Of a stretch of DNA of 64,000 nucleotides, positions 30,566 to 43,397 are shown piece by piece; the first letter of the stretch is position 1, and each line of letters starts with the position of its first letter. The notes beneath the pieces are model-generated. The model saw only the letters and a program-made list of their open reading frames with translations. It was not told where the DNA came from and did not search any database. Source of the stretch: Solen grandis (lineage: Eukaryota > Mollusca > Bivalvia > Adapedonta > Solenidae); NCBI GenBank assembly GCA_021229015.1, contig CM037787.1, positions 37,904,677 through 37,968,676 of the forward strand. Direction: 5' to 3'. The translations under genes were made by a program, and so were the position numbers.

Positions 30566-31440
30566 ATCAATAACTAGTGTTTAGCAGACATCCAATCTAA
30601 AAGACTAGAAAATCCATCTAAATAGCTTTATGCAGTATATATCTTAAAGACTGCAAAAGATGAATTCAGATATTCAATCGTTTGCCCAAGGCGTGATTTT
30701 AAGGAATACTATCATTCCAGTATAGAGACTTAATACATTAAGATGCAGGTTGTAAATCCGATCAAGTTTATTCTTAATACATCAAAAATCAGAAGTTTTC
30801 ACTGACAACGGACCTGAGGTTACGAGTTCGATGTCCGCTAGGGGCGATAGTTGTGTAAAAACGTCCCATGTACAACTTCCGGCGCAATGGATTAGCTGCG
30901 TTAGAGATTGATACAGCCGAGGACTGTCAAATAGGATTAGTTTATATTGTAAACTAAACTGTGTCTCAGTCGGCATAAAAGAAATTATTTCGATAGCCCT
31001 ACTTACATGAATACGATCTTGATTTAAAATGCAACTTAAATTGCACTATAACAACGAACGGAAAGCGGTATACATGTTTACTGTGTAATGCAACGTGTGT
31101 TTACCCTTGCATGGCTGTGCAGACGAACAGTTTTTAATCACGTGTTGTCAGATTTTAAGGTTAATGGTTTCAATATCATTACGGGAATGTAGTGATTTGA
31201 GATAAATCAATTGTTTGCAAATCTAGTAAATCGATATGATTCTGCATTTTATTCAGACGATCGACAATTTCCACAAAAGCAACAATAGTATATACATTTC
31301 AACCCACGTCACCGGTATACGAAAACATTCTATGTTCATCACGTAGGCTATCTAAATAAATTCAATTTAGCCACCAGAAGCGAGGAACTAACACCCTGAG
31401 TGAAACGCATGAGAGGTAAATATAATAAATCAGGACTTAC

Positions 31441-31510
31441 AGTCAAATGCCCTTTCGGAGCTTTCACTCCCGTCCACACAAATGACCACAACGCGATCCG
31501 ATTTCGACAT
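31441..31510 (-). CDS. Universal stress protein, start exon
   Basis: Universal stress proteins are small alpha/beta nucleotide-binding proteins linked to stress survival and are multi-copy in many bivalves. ATG at 31510-31508 gives MSKSDRVVVICVDGSESSER then AFD and one base (T) before a consensus donor GTAAGT. The pattern (R.V.(I/V).VDGSE.SERAFD) is the first beta strand and phosphate-side loop of the family, and the split codon fits the usual W after AFD. Later exons, with the G-rich ATP loop, should lie at lower coordinates on the minus strand and were not found. The 96-codon plus-strand frame over this site is its shadow. Confidence 0.8.
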
Positions 31511-31970
31511 TATTTTACCAATTGTGGAGCTGTACGACTGAACGCAACACAGAAAATAGCACAACTGAATAATCACCACATGCCCAGTCGTGCAATCAAT
31601 ATATACAACCTCATCACACTTGGGGTAATGGGAGGACTGAAGGATGGAAGCGGTAGATGCTGGTTACCTTTAGTAACCGATAGTCAGTGACCGATTACCC
31701 GCTCATTCGATAAAAAATCGATGGGAAGCTTTAAATATTTGAAAAGAACTCGAGAGAATCAAACAGTAAAGAATAGCTCGTAACGTGTTAAGGTCGTTAC
31801 ATTTGTTGCGATCTAAGCTGGGAAGGTGAAAAGAAATAAACATTGAGAGACTATAAAATGTCAAGCAGATAATGTTTCAATAAAATGTAATGAGCGTTTT
31901 TGTGCGTTAAGTATGTTAAGTTGTGGAAATGCAACCATTTGAAAGACAATGGAAATCAGCATGCGACTTT
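31511..31970 (-). promoter_or_regulatory. Presumed upstream region of the universal stress protein gene
   Basis: Moderately GC-rich sequence lies directly upstream of the start codon on the minus strand. No TATA box or heat-shock element array could be called with confidence. It is assigned by position only. Confidence 0.3.
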
Positions 31971-31974
31971 ATTT

Positions 31975-32205
31975 GTTTCAGGAAAAAAAATGTCTAATAC
32001 CCCTTTTTCGTCATTAAGGTAATTCCTCGATTATTAGATTGTGAATTTGAATATATCTGCAAGCCTTTATAGACTTTGATCAAAAGAGCATATAACTCCA
32101 AGTCAATGGATATTTGCATCTGGACTGAAATCTTTTTAATCATTTGAAGGACCGTAACTGAAAAATGGATAGAAAACCTTGAAATGTTCATGCATACGTA
32201 TTTAT
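31975..32205. repeat. Dispersed repeat, copy A (related to 54830-55025)
   Basis: Shares 'tgcaagcctttatagacttt', 'aactccaagtcaatg.atattgcatctg.actga' and 'catttgaaggaccgtaa' with the copy at 54830-55025. No coding potential; its origin is unknown. Confidence 0.6.
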
Positions 32206-33239
32206 TAGATTGGAATGAAGCTTACATTTACAAAGGTGAGGCTTTTCTAATTGTTCGGAAGATGCATATAGCTGTATCAAAAGAAAAGTAAACATACAGA
32301 TAAAATAATTGATTATTTAAAGTAAGAAAAATTCGCAGAAAATACCACTATGTCATTCATTTTCTTGTGACAGAAGTTCTTGCAACAAGTATGTAACGCC
32401 GACAGTTTTTCCCCGTCTTAAAGGGTTCGACTCTTGCTATAAGATGCAAGAGTCGTAAATATGGTACCAGGTGTAACTCTTTAGCTTAACCCTTAGCGAA
32501 TAGGGGTGGTTTCAGGACTGGTTGGCTCAATGTTGGGAGAGGTAACTCGCCTCTTATCCACTTATCTACCGCACGAGACCATAGTGAAGTAGACAAAGTC
32601 CAAAAATGAATGAAATAATGCCGATGGGACATAAAACCCAATATACACAATATCACATACATCTATACATAGAATGAAAGCTTTCCTAAATTTAATTTGT
32701 GTAAATAGGCAGAGAAGATATGATCATTTTATTTGTAGATATGCCAGAAACGCAATTATATCAAGTATGTTAAAAACGTGCAATGGAATTTGAAGACTGA
32801 GTCAAAGTAAAGGGTTCAGTATAACAATACAACAAAGAATCTCTGATTATATGCATATGCACAAACATCAGCGTGCGCTAATTGAACTTTTATAAAGCTA
32901 TCTCTCCCATATATCAATCTGCACCAGACACATTGCTGACAGAGTATAAATCAAATAATTGAGTCTTAAAAGTGAAGAAACGGAAAATCAATATTCTATT
33001 GCGATTAAATTCTTGCTGTATTAATAGAAAAAAAGTAAAATAATAATAATAAAAAGAAATACAGCGATAAATTACAGTTCCTAGACAACATTTATCACTC
33101 GTATAATGTAATCTATTAAACAAACCTCTTAACTGGTTTGATCAGTGGATGAGATTTAGCTGTAATTCTATCATTTTATACTTTATAGTGTGTCGTACTG
33201 GCTTCAAATTCACCAACTGTGCGTAGCGTTAAGTATTAC
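32206..33239. other. AT-rich, with one SINE remnant
   Basis: 32490-32645 contains GGTTTCAGGACTGGTTGGCT and 'gatgggacataaaaccca', a decayed SINE body and tail of the 12321 family in plus orientation. Otherwise nothing was recognised. Confidence 0.5.
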
Positions 33240-33243
33240 TTAA

Positions 33244-33455
33244 CCCTTTCCCTCATAGAGGAAACCATGAAAAGACCTATGCAAACAACATAAAACCAGA
33301 TCAGCCTGCGAGTAATGCTGTTCGCTGCTCCTCAGTGGTCTGGTAATGAGGATTTTACAATTAAATTTGGTAAGGTTTGAGTTTGGCTTTCTGCAGATCA
33401 GGCTTTATGTGGTACCTATTGGGTGCGTCAAAATGAGTCTATATGAGGGAAAGGG
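33244..33455. mobile_element. TTAA-flanked MITE, copy 1 (hairpin core lost)
   Basis: The ends CCCTTTCCCTCATA are inverted, and TTAA lies on both sides (33240-33243, 33456-33459), a duplication typical of piggyBac-type insertion. The body has 'accagatcagcctgcgagtaa' but lacks the mirrored 'ctcgcaggctgatcagg' half present in copies 2 and 3. It contains no transposase. Confidence 0.9.
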
Positions 33456-33459
33456 TTAA

Positions 33460-34523
33460 ATACTTAGGGGAGACTTTCGCCAGTCTTACTTCTTTAATAC
33501 AATTTCCAAAATCGTTCGTTCTTTAATATATGCTGTTAGTAATGAAAGTAAAATTCATATCAGCTTAGACATTTATGTGAGTATTTCGTAAAACAGGAAT
33601 GACGGAACATGTTTTTATATTTTTAAGTAGTATTTACCGATAAATATTTTAATGGAAATAGACCCGGGTCTTTAGAAATACAGATTTCACATTTTATATT
33701 GGTTATCTGTCAATTACATACCAGGAAACACACTGCAAAACAGTATTATCACTTGAGATATTGCTGGGACACTAATTAGATTTCAAATGACAATGTTTAT
33801 GTTATTTTCATTCATGTTTCAGACAGCTTGAACTATTAGCTTACTAATTTATTTCTTGTTATTTTTCATACTAAACCGAATAAGTGATTCGATGGCAAGC
33901 GTAAAATCGCATCAATAGGTATTCGAATATAAGCATTATAACTAATTACATAAAAACTGGTCATCAACCGTACTTTTCATTTATGGTGACCTTGACCCTT
34001 GAGGTACTGGATGCAAGCGTCATATACGGTCTCCATAGCAGGCCGCCAGTTTCAAAGATGTGTACAGGAAACCAAGTTTGCTGGCTATACATGGATCCGA
34101 CAAAGAAAGAAAATAAATGTCGATTTTTAAACGATTTTTTTTTATGCACACGAACGTCATGTACTATTATTTGCTAAGGGCACCTGAAATTTATATTAGA
34201 ATATGAAGAACAACTTTATTTTGTAACTACATGTCGTTATCAAATACTAAATACTTTATGTCAAGAAAACACACTCGATTGTATTAGTGACCAACTTCAT
34301 TTGTAATCCAATGAATACGCTGCATTTCTTTATATTTTTGTTTGATTTTATTTTGAAGAACCAAACCAAAAAACTAGATCAAATTAAGCACATAGACGCT
34401 TACTTTTTTCCTAGTATTATTATAACAACCAGATAAAACTTTACACTAAGTGTGTCAGTGTGTCATCCGTAACTGTTCTATAAGAAATCGTTATCGATCC
34501 CGTCGAAGTTTCAAATTCAAATT
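33460..34523. other. AT-rich, one dispersed repeat
   Basis: 33975-34125 contains 'tatggtgaccttgacccttgaggta' and 'aaccaagtttgctggctatac', phrases of a dispersed repeat; the overlapping open frames on both strands are part of it. Nothing else was recognised. Confidence 0.45.
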
Positions 34524-34562
34524 CAAAAAAAAAAAAAAAAAAAAAAAATAAAAAAAAAAATA
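34524..34562. repeat. Poly-A tract
   Basis: Nearly 40 A with one T interruption. Produces the poly-F translation on the minus strand. Confidence 0.97.
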
Positions 34563-35287
34563 AGTAGTGCGGAATTATAACTTCAGCTATAAGAAAACAT
34601 TTAAAGATTAGCTTAACGACATGTATAAGACCACTTCTCAGGTTCTTAAGCAAAATGTAGATACTCAGCAATGACGAGACTAAAATGCACTTCAGAGATC
34701 TTCAATACGTCTGATATTAGCTTTTATCAACTGAGCAAACATTATCTGACGCCATTAGGACGTGTGACGTAATTCAAGACATATGGTGCACGTTAATCGA
34801 TCTAACAAATGATGTAAGCAAACAGAGATTTAAACCAGAGATTTAAACAGCGTTGTTTTTTTTTAATTTGAAACGACGGCTGATATTCCAGATGTAGGAA
34901 TCACATATCAAACATAATTCACCCAACAAAAAAACAACAACAAAAAACTATAGGATTCTGCATCCTGTTAATGTTTTGATTAAGCTTGCATACTTACAAC
35001 AGAGCATAAATTGGACAAAATGATTTAACAATTGATATCATGATATACAAGGAGAGCCCGCCCCTTTGTAAGGAATGAATGTCTTGTTGGAGACCAACAT
35101 CTCGTATGATATTTCTGGTTTGAGATTTTGAGAGAGTCTAATTATCATATCTTTATTTTAATTAATCAATAAATGAAAAGATTACATAATCCAAAACAAA
35201 ATTGCAACTGAAATGAAATTGTTTAGAACTCAATAAAATTAAAAGGATATCGAGCGTTATTCCGATTCTTATGTTCCTGTTATGACA
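34563..35287. other. AT-rich, nothing recognised
   Basis: No gene, tRNA or clear repeat seen on either strand. Confidence 0.5.
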
Positions 35288-35291
35288 AAAA

Positions 35292-35326
<35 letters not shown>

Positions 35327-35329
35327 ATA
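35288..35329. repeat. (AAAT)n microsatellite
   Basis: About ten AAAT units; translated as the LFIYLFIYLFIY frame on the minus strand. Confidence 0.97.
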
Positions 35330-35843
35330 CAACATGGCCACCATATTTAACCGAGTCTGTCTCCTTTAGAAACCACGCCATATCCTATTTTGATTTATAA
35401 CTGGCATAAATAACACGAATTGTAATAGAATATAGACGCTTTATATGGTTTGAACCAGAAATAACTCTTCTCTCACGCCACGATTCCCAGCTGAGTGATA
35501 GAAGATAACCGTAATTTATAACGAAAATCAGATAATCAATTTCAGAAAAGACGACCCCCCCCCCAAAAAAAAACAGCTAAAAATATACGCATTAAATATA
35601 TAATATATAGTTACCATATGAATGGTCTATATGCCATTGCTGTTTCGACTAAGTTTTTCGTTAATCTTCGTTATGCCGTTCATACCTTTCTTGTCTTCAC
35701 TTTTATTGAATTAAATATCTTAATATATCATAAAAGCAGAAATGTACACACAAGCACATTTTATATCCATGCAATAAAGTCAAGGGAGATAATTCAAATT
35801 AACTCTTCAGTGCCCGATTCACAAGTTAAACCGCTTGATTTAC

Positions 35844-35879
<36 letters not shown>

Positions 35880-36190
35880 TTTCATATGTAGACTTGATGT
35901 GAATGTAAATGGAACATATGGACATATCTGAGAACACATGAACATATGTTAAAACATATGTTTACTTGATTGAGTTTAACGTCCTGCAGGAAGTATTTCA
36001 GTCATTTGATGCTTGTTTCAGTGCTGCTGTCTCCTGCGACTTCACTTACAAATGATGGAACTACTTTTTTACTTACGCTAATCTTCAAGCAAATTTCATT
36101 TTAATAACATCGAATAAATGACCCCCCCCACCCCCGCGATTACTGAACTGACGATCGTACCATTTTGTGGCCGGAATAGTTAACTAATTG
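35330..36190. other. Intergenic with (GA)n and a SINE tail
   Basis: (GA)n at 35850-35877. 35965-36060 reads as a minus-strand SINE tail ('gagtttaacgtcctgcaggaagtatttcagtcatttgatg..'). C-runs at 35554-35563 and 36122-36135. No gene seen. Confidence 0.5.
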
Positions 36191-36262
36191 ACGTAAATCA
36201 GCTAGCTACATCAACCAGTCTAGTAAATCAGCTAGCTACATCAACCAGTCTAGTAAATCAGT
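36191..36262. repeat. 30-bp tandem duplication
   Basis: AAATCAGCTAGCTACATCAA followed by CCAGTCTAGT occurs twice in exact succession (starts at 36195 and 36225), plus the first bases of a third unit at 36255. Confidence 0.95.
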
Positions 36263-36988
36263 ATACCACGAATGAAATACATGAGATGTACCTGTTCATT
36301 TGCAATACAATATCTGCTTTTGGCACATTTCTCAGTGGCCTAAATAAATCAACTTCACTTACCCCCCACGGACTAATGACAAACCGTTGTTGTTGACATA
36401 TATAATGAGACACGCAATTCTATAATTATGAAATTTCGTTTCCGGTTACATTAACTGTTATTAATTACAGCGATCGAAAAGCGGAAATGATTATTTCAAT
36501 ACCAGGTAAGATATTTTAAAAGTTAACAGTTAACCTTTCAACATTACCATTTTTCTATTAATACATTGAATTTCAAGGCATTATCGCTTAATCCAGGACA
36601 GATATTGTTTGTGATTTAAGTGTTTCCTCGTCGTGATAAATCATAGCAAGATTCAGAAAATTATAAAAGAGTTGATTTCATAAGGATATCATCGACAACA
36701 TTATTTATTTATTGCCTTGATATTTATCTAAATGGTATGTCTTGAACTTATTTGCAGAAACTTAGATAATATTCTTATCGTCGAATATTTTTTAGATCAA
36801 TTAAATTTTGCCCACATTTGGATAAAAGACCCCATCCTCACGCAAGCAGTATGTCTATGAAATTAAATCAATGAAATAAAAACCGATTAGAAGTAAATAT
36901 AAAAGTCAGTTTTCCATTTTTATATTTCGTTCGTTACTGACAGTAATTCGATAAACTTTAATGAAGTTAAATATCTTTAACCTTTTAA

Positions 36989-37222
36989 CCCTTTCCCTCA
37001 TAGAGGAAACAATGAAAAGAACTATGCGAACAGCATAAAACCAGATCAGCCTGCGAGTAACTCGCAGGCTGATCAGGTTTTATGCTGTTCGCTGCTCCTC
37101 CGTGCTCTGGTAATGAGGATTTTACAATTAAAATTGGTAAGGTTTGAGTTTGGCTTTCTGCAGATCAAGCTTTATGTGGTACCTATTGAGTGCGTCAAAA
37201 TGAGTCTATATGAGGGAAAGGG
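36989..37222. mobile_element. TTAA-flanked MITE, copy 2 (full length)
   Basis: The inverted ends CCCTTTCCCTCATA have TTAA at 36985-36988 and 37223-37226. The core has a perfect hairpin (GATCAGCCTGCGAGT, AACTCGCAGGCTGATC). It aligns with copies 1 and 3 throughout. It is immediately followed at 37226-37430 by a decayed copy of the CCCTTTAC MITE family. Confidence 0.93.
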
Positions 37223-37225
37223 TTA

Positions 37226-37430
37226 ACTCATATAACCTCATTTTGATGCAAGACAAAGAGTTGCTTGATCAGGGTCTACTGCACTTGCTTATACTCTATC
37301 GTAACTTCTAGGTTCTTCAGTTTGTGTGCAGCTAAGAAAAATCCATCGTTTCTCATACCATTTTAATTCCAATAAATTTATATTCACCAAGTCGTAAATG
37401 TGAACATGAATATTCATGGGGTAAATGATT
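37226..37430. repeat. Degenerate CCCTTTAC-family MITE
   Basis: Contains 'tcatataacctcattttga', 'gagttgcttgatcagggtct' and 'accattttaattc..aataaatttatattcacc..gaatattcatggggtaaa', matching the 13128 element. Confidence 0.6.
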
Positions 37431-38154
37431 GACTAAAACTGGTTTCCGGCCTCACCTGTGCTTGTCGTATGGATTATCAGGTAGGGATTTACTGAAGATA
37501 AAATATTCAGCTAGGAATATGTTGATAAAATTTAAGGTAAGTGTGTGGCTTTTTTTGGAGATATATATATATATACAGATATATATATATATATATATCT
37601 GTATTTATTTTAGGATTGTTACCTTCAAATGACCATATAAACAATTATTTGGTTGTGGAAGCCTCTTTTTTCACCTGAATAACTAAAACGATATTTTAGC
37701 AAAATCATTACGTTCATCATGTAATTGTCACTGACTATTTTCAGCTGAATTCCAAACGGGAACTGTTATATTTCCCCAAATCTAATTGCAATTTAGACTA
37801 CATTTACACACTCGTGTCAAGACCTGGAGGTCATGGGTAGATTCTCCAACCCTGACATACCAAAGTTGTTAAAATGGTAGTTACATATTCTCTGTGCTTG
37901 GCGATCAGAACTGACGTGCCCGGCGTCAGGAAACCGTGATCATGCCACTTGCCCTTTTTCTGATTTTTCTTTTCTGATTTTTTTTCTCCAGTGTTTGTAT
38001 TATGATGATAATTTATTCATATCTATGATTGATTGTAACACAAACATACTGTATATGCCATAAGTCTTATACGTTGACAATATAATGTATAAACATATAT
38101 ATGCTGTAGACAATGTACTTTTTATAAGTCTTAATAGAATGTCTGTCCTGTTCT
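37431..38154. other. AT-rich, with an AT palindrome
   Basis: 37560-37605 is (AT)n-CAG-(AT)n-CTG, self-complementary. 37800-37960 resembles the SINE-like fragment at 6085. A splice-like pair around 37483-37540 is unsupported. Confidence 0.45.
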
Positions 38155-38245
38155 GTTCTTAGGCGTGATGTACTTTGTCTCATGTAAACAAAGTCTCCAA
38201 ATAACTGAAATACTGTTAGTGGGACGTTAATCTCAAGAGAGAGAT
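38155..38245 (+). mobile_element. SINE tail fragment
   Basis: 'ttgtctcatgtaaacaaagtctccaaataactgaaatactgttagtgggacgttaatc' matches the 3' part of the 12321 family. The head is absent. Confidence 0.65.
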
Positions 38246-38885
38246 AATGAAGTTTAAAAATACTGTCTTATCGAAATCATTTCACCCTTTACTTTTTTTT
38301 ATATACAATATATTTTTTAATAAAACTTTCTTTATTTTCTCTTTGAAAGCAGCTCAACTTATACTAAGCACATCTCGATACAAGTTCAATATATCTTGTT
38401 TTGCACGACCGCAGATCCCTGAGTGAGTTCTATGTCACGTTTATCTTGTGCTGACTGATGACATTTTTACTTTTCAGACGTACAAAACTAACAAAACGTA
38501 CATAAAGAGTGATTTCCCTAAGCTTCAGTTTGAATGGCTCCTATCGAAGAGACAAATTAGTTTCATACATATGTTGCCCCAAAAGCGTCGTTTCTCGACT
38601 GTAAAATAAACGAAAAATGTCAAAAATGCGAGAATCTAAAGACAGCCAGATGCTATCTAGTGTAAGATATGTATCGCACATATACATGTATTTGAGTCTA
38701 GTAATGCCGGTGCCTGTGAAGTAATATAATTTATTCAAAGAAATTAATGGAAAGAATGTAAAAAGGAAAAAAAACCCGAAAAATATTTCGAAGAAATAAC
38801 AACAAATAACATGAAGAATAAACAAACAGATAGTCAGTTCATTTTTCAAGGAGGTAATCCTGCAGATTTACCCGTTGATGAGTAT
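38246..38885. other. AT-rich, nothing recognised
   Basis: No gene or repeat called. Confidence 0.45.
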
Positions 38886-38985
38886 CACCACGATAATGAT
38901 AATGATGGTGGTGATGATGATTATGATGATGATGGTGGTGCTGATGATGATAATGATGATGCGATGATGATGACGATGACGATGG
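38886..38985. repeat. (GAT)n trinucleotide microsatellite
   Basis: Imperfect GAT/GGT repeats of about 100 bp. They give Asp-rich (plus strand) and His-rich (minus strand) translations in open frames, which are not genes. Confidence 0.92.
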
Positions 38986-41900
38986 TCGTGGCGATTGTGC
39001 TTTTTGTAGTTTTTGAGGACCACCAGGAATTTCGTATAATTCATCATTTGCCACATTTTCTTTTAAATTTTTATTTTTACATCAAATTTAAAGTCATCTA
39101 CGAGACTTAGTCGATTCCACGATTGCAAATATTAGTCTTGAAGCCTTTTGAATGAATATATGTAAACCCACGCTGACCTTGAAAGTGAAAAAAAAAATGC
39201 TTTTCACGTTGAATAATGTAATTTGTCTAGACATATTAATTTATCTCCAACGATTCAAACAAAGGATGCTTGTAATTAAAGTAGCAATTTTCTTTAAAAA
39301 TTACAGATGTCTGCCTCAGATTTAATTCAGTGGAGGTAATAATTAAAATTTTCATTAAACGTACAATGCAATAAGAGAATTGACTTTGAAAATAAACTTA
39401 TTGCATTTAAAGCGAAGTTACATTATTGTAGCACAGACCTCGGAGTAATAATCCTGAAAATATCGCATTAACGAACATAGCACCATTCGAATTACTTAAT
39501 GGTTGTCGAAATGTATTCGTATTTTGTGCTGTCAGGTTAAGTACAGTTATCACCACTCTCCCAGACTAAATTAAATTTCTAATAAACAAGTAGACAGTCC
39601 AAGGCTATGTAATTTACATCAGTGAGAATCTGAAAAAAATAGATAAGAAAATATGAAGAGCAAGACAAAACAAGCAGTCCTATTTGTGTTCGTAAATAGC
39701 AGGCTTTTCTGTTTTCGTCTGCTGATGTTTATATATTTTGGGAGCTGATTCTGTAAGGCTGGTTTAGACATCAGCGACAGACTGATTACTTGAGGTTTGG
39801 TCACAAAATCTCTGTGAGTATGCAATAACGTGTCCTTGTACAGTTCTGTTATCAATATTTCCTTTTCTTCAATGCACAGCGGATGTTTAAATAACATGGG
39901 CCATAACTCCTTATAAACACATAGGAGAAATATACAGTGGTGAACACATTACGTGTATGTTTTTAGGGCTCAATAATTCCATTGTACATAGGTTATAATT
40001 TATCGAAAAGTGAAACTTCACATGATAGGGATGGAAACATAAGATGTTCGAACCCTTCGAGTGTTTCGGAACAGCGAGAGGATTGTCCTCAGATATTTAC
40101 CGTATTTACCTGTACGTTTTTCTTGTGTAACAAAATATAGTCCGGAACTCAATCCTTCAATTGTTGCTATTTTCTAAACCCATCTTTCTCCATGGAAATA
40201 TTCACATTTCTATACATGATCATAACTTAGATTCCACTGCATTTAAATTTAAATGCCAGATATTCAAAACATTGGCTTTACATAATGTTTACAATATGAA
40301 TTGTTTTTATCCATTGTTATTTCTGTTTACAGACTATCAGATGAAGTTATTGCCACTAGGTTTTAGTTTGACCCAGTTTTTATCCCGTAAAAACAACTCG
40401 TTGGAAGTCTGTTAAATCTTAAAGAACTCAAAACCAAACAAATAACCATTTAAATGAATTCTAGTCACTTCAGACACATTACAAATAATAATCCGTCAAG
40501 TTTTAACTCAACTTAAATTGTATGGATGAGAAAAACCAATATACACTCATGCGAACATTTATAAATATTTATATAACTTTGAAAAATTGTTTTTTCAACT
40601 GAAATGAAAAGGCAAAACCTTAATTATTTTATTGATCTAAAATATCTTGCCTAGATCTATGTAAAATAAAATATTTAACTATTGTTTTCATGGATTTGTC
40701 AAGTAGTACTTGGAGTTATACAAGAAACACATACAATGTAAAAAAACGTACTGTAACTTGAAATTCAGTTAGTTTAACCCACACATCCTTTAAAAAATTT
40801 CGAACGATAGAACCAACCTTTATTGCTCAAATCTTGCCCCCAAAAAATATAAATGATTAAAAAATAATAAAAACAATGTTAAAAAAGAATACGTGAAGAA
40901 GAAACGCAATATTATAGAACCTGACTTAGATGACATGGAAATACATGTATACAAGTAGAGATAGTATTAAGTATATATCGTTAAGTATGATACTCTATCC
41001 TTTTAAATGAACTTGTCTTAGAATGCAGCCATTGGAGCTCTAAAAGACAATATATCGCCACTCTTACAGACATGGTTAAATCGTCCGTTGATGACTTGAC
41101 GCTCCAGGAGGATAACTTACACACAATGTTCAACTAAATTAGACACCGCTAACCCCTAATTATGCACAGAATTGACCGGTTTTCCGTTTTCCGGTTTTGT
41201 CTGCTGCGTATATTTACGGTTAAGGATGAGGTTCGAATAAAATAACAATAAATCTTATGTTCGAAAACTGCAAAATTGTAAGTATTATAGAGTCTTGTGT
41301 TATTAAAAACTATCGTCCACAAATATCTTAAAGAAATACGTCATATGTCATTTGGGATAATGTATGTATGTTGAGTCCTATTAGGTAATATTTAGAAAGA
41401 CAAATGACATCGATGTGTTGTAACAATAAGACATGAGCCTTGATTTATGGAAAGCCAATGGTTTTTTCTCAGATCCTTCTTTTCACAATTAATTTCACCG
41501 TTGTACTAATATATGGTTCATTTCAACCATATATAAAATGAAAACACGTTTATATGGACCAAAAAATATCCTTATATCAATAGACATTTTCAACATATAG
41601 GTGAACTTGTCCATGTGTCAAGGCCAGTTGCTCCATATATAGTTCCAATGGAATTATATAAAGCAGTCTCCGCTAACTGGAATCATATATCGCTAATTCG
41701 AATCGATAAATGGGCGATTCATGTAAAATATCGAAATTGTCCATAAATATAAAATAAGATACTCGGTAATAATAGACGTGATAAAAGAACAATAAACAAC
41801 CATAATGTAATTTGCATTTTTTTTCTGCAAAATTATTGTATGCACATATTCTAATTAACAGTGTTCTTACTTTCAAGTTATCTGCTAATTAGCCTTCTAT

Positions 41901-42221
41901 CATTGCTAGTATTCCCACTGTATGCAAGTGGTCTATTATATTCCTACATTTATGCACGTCTCCTGCGATTTAGCATTTTCGGATGTACACTGTCTGCTAA
42001 CTATTGTTCGTATAATCTGATATTAAGTATTCTCGCAGGCTATTTATTGCCATTTGCAATTCAAATACCCTTACACTATGTTTTGGTAAACGATTACCAC
42101 TGAACCCAATGAAACATTAGTACATTTTAATACTAGTAAACTGCATATATTCAAATATTCACATTTGTTCATAAATACCGTGTTTCTCTCCATAATTTGA
42201 CTGGGAAAAAAGAACAAGAGG
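38986..42221. other. Gene desert, mostly unrecognised
   Basis: 40990-41215 shares 'cttagaatgc', 'ggagct' and 'ttccgttttccgg' blocks with 44590-44690, indicating a dispersed repeat. 41665-41720 ('CAGTCTCCGCTAACTGGAAT..CGCTAATTCGAATC') resembles one end of a Tigger-like transposon. The 80-codon hydrophobic frame at 41861-42103 has no recognised family. Confidence 0.45.
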
Positions 42222-42662
42222 ATGAAGATGGCCCTAAAACGCTCATCTTAAAATATTGCCTCCATTATCTATTATAACATAGCCGTACTGCATACATAGT
42301 TCATGTAGAAATACATCAAGATAAAATTTTGAAGGTTGCATCTCTATATAAGTCTAAATTAAATCAAGTGACCCCTGGGTTCTAAGTCCTGCAGTTTTTC
42401 AGAAGAAGATTTTCAATGTTTGCATTTTGTCAATTTTTAGATCCTGTGACTTACATTCTTGTCCAAACAAAACAATTTGAACGCTTTTTGGAAGAGGGTC
42501 TTCTCATAAGGATCAAATCTGTGAAGTTTGGTTAAAATCTTTTTAACAGTTTAGGAGGATATGTTGTTTAAAGGATAGTGTTTTCGACGGACGGACATAT
42601 GCACGGACGACGGGTCAATCTAATAGCTTGCCATGAGCATGTTGTGTTCAGGTGAGCTAAAA
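42222..42662. repeat. Dispersed repeat ending in the AGCTCACCTGAACAC motif
   Basis: On the minus strand it starts TTTTAGCTCACCTGAACACA, continues ACATGCTCATGGCAAGC, then a CGTCGTCCGTGCATATGTCC stretch and a long body. A fragment of the same family, in the same orientation, lies at 56540-56712. Such repeats are widespread in bivalves. No coding frame. Confidence 0.65.
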
Positions 42663-43397
42663 TGTACGCGATGAATTATACAATTATTTCTGACTAAGAG
42701 TAGTTCGAAACAAGGTTAATTTTGTCAGAGTTTGCGTGACTTACCAATATTAAATCTGATTTACATGAAATCCCAATCTTGATTTCGTTTCGATTGATGG
42801 ATATTCCTGTTTGTAGACGAACAACATGGTTTTATTGATATCCGGAATCTGATGTTTTGATATCCTTAACAATAAACTAGATGTGAGTTCCTTGCCGGAC
42901 TTGCGCCGCCTGCATTCCAGCTATTGTCAGTGAAAGTGTGTGCATCAAATAATCAAAATTAAATTAATTTTGGTTCTATCCAAGTTATCACTATATAAAA
43001 CAAGGGTAAGATTAGATTCATGGTCTATGTTTAGAGTACACCCACTATAAATTATTGAAGTTATGCTCCGGACAAAACATTTTACACAATGAACAAAGGG
43101 GGTTGTTCAGGAATTATAATAGTTTACAGTTTCTGAGCACTGCACGTCCACGCATCATTAGGTATCAATATTCAACGTTTGGAGTGAATGCATCATATAT
43201 ATTGAAATTACAAAACTATCTAAATCAAATTTATAATTTAGATTACACCATGCCTACTAGTCCATGGAAACTTCTCATAAAACCTCAAGGGAACTGAACT
43301 ATGTGTCCCTTCCTTATTTAGAGGATGATATTAAATGATATAATTTTATAATAATGTATGTAAAATTAAAAGAAATCCTATTATTGGTAAAAATAAT
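42663..43397. other. Unrecognised sequence downstream (minus strand) of the secreted-protein candidate
   Basis: An 80-codon plus-strand frame at 43055-43297 has no recognised similarity. Otherwise AT-rich. Confidence 0.45.

Noticed and set aside
31400..31690. 96-codon plus-strand frame
   Set aside because: It overlaps the universal stress protein start exon, which reads clearly on the other strand with a consensus donor.
36471..36505. 35-nt exon-like segment with acceptor ATTACAG and donor GTAAGA
   Set aside because: Splice sites are reasonable, but there is no homology and no phase-compatible neighbour; chance occurrence is likely in 64 kb.
38811..39110. Asp-rich or His-rich frames on both strands
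   Set aside because: They are translations of a GAT microsatellite.
41861..42103. 80-codon hydrophobic frame suggesting a membrane protein fragment
   Set aside because: T-rich DNA readily gives hydrophobic frames; no family motif seen.
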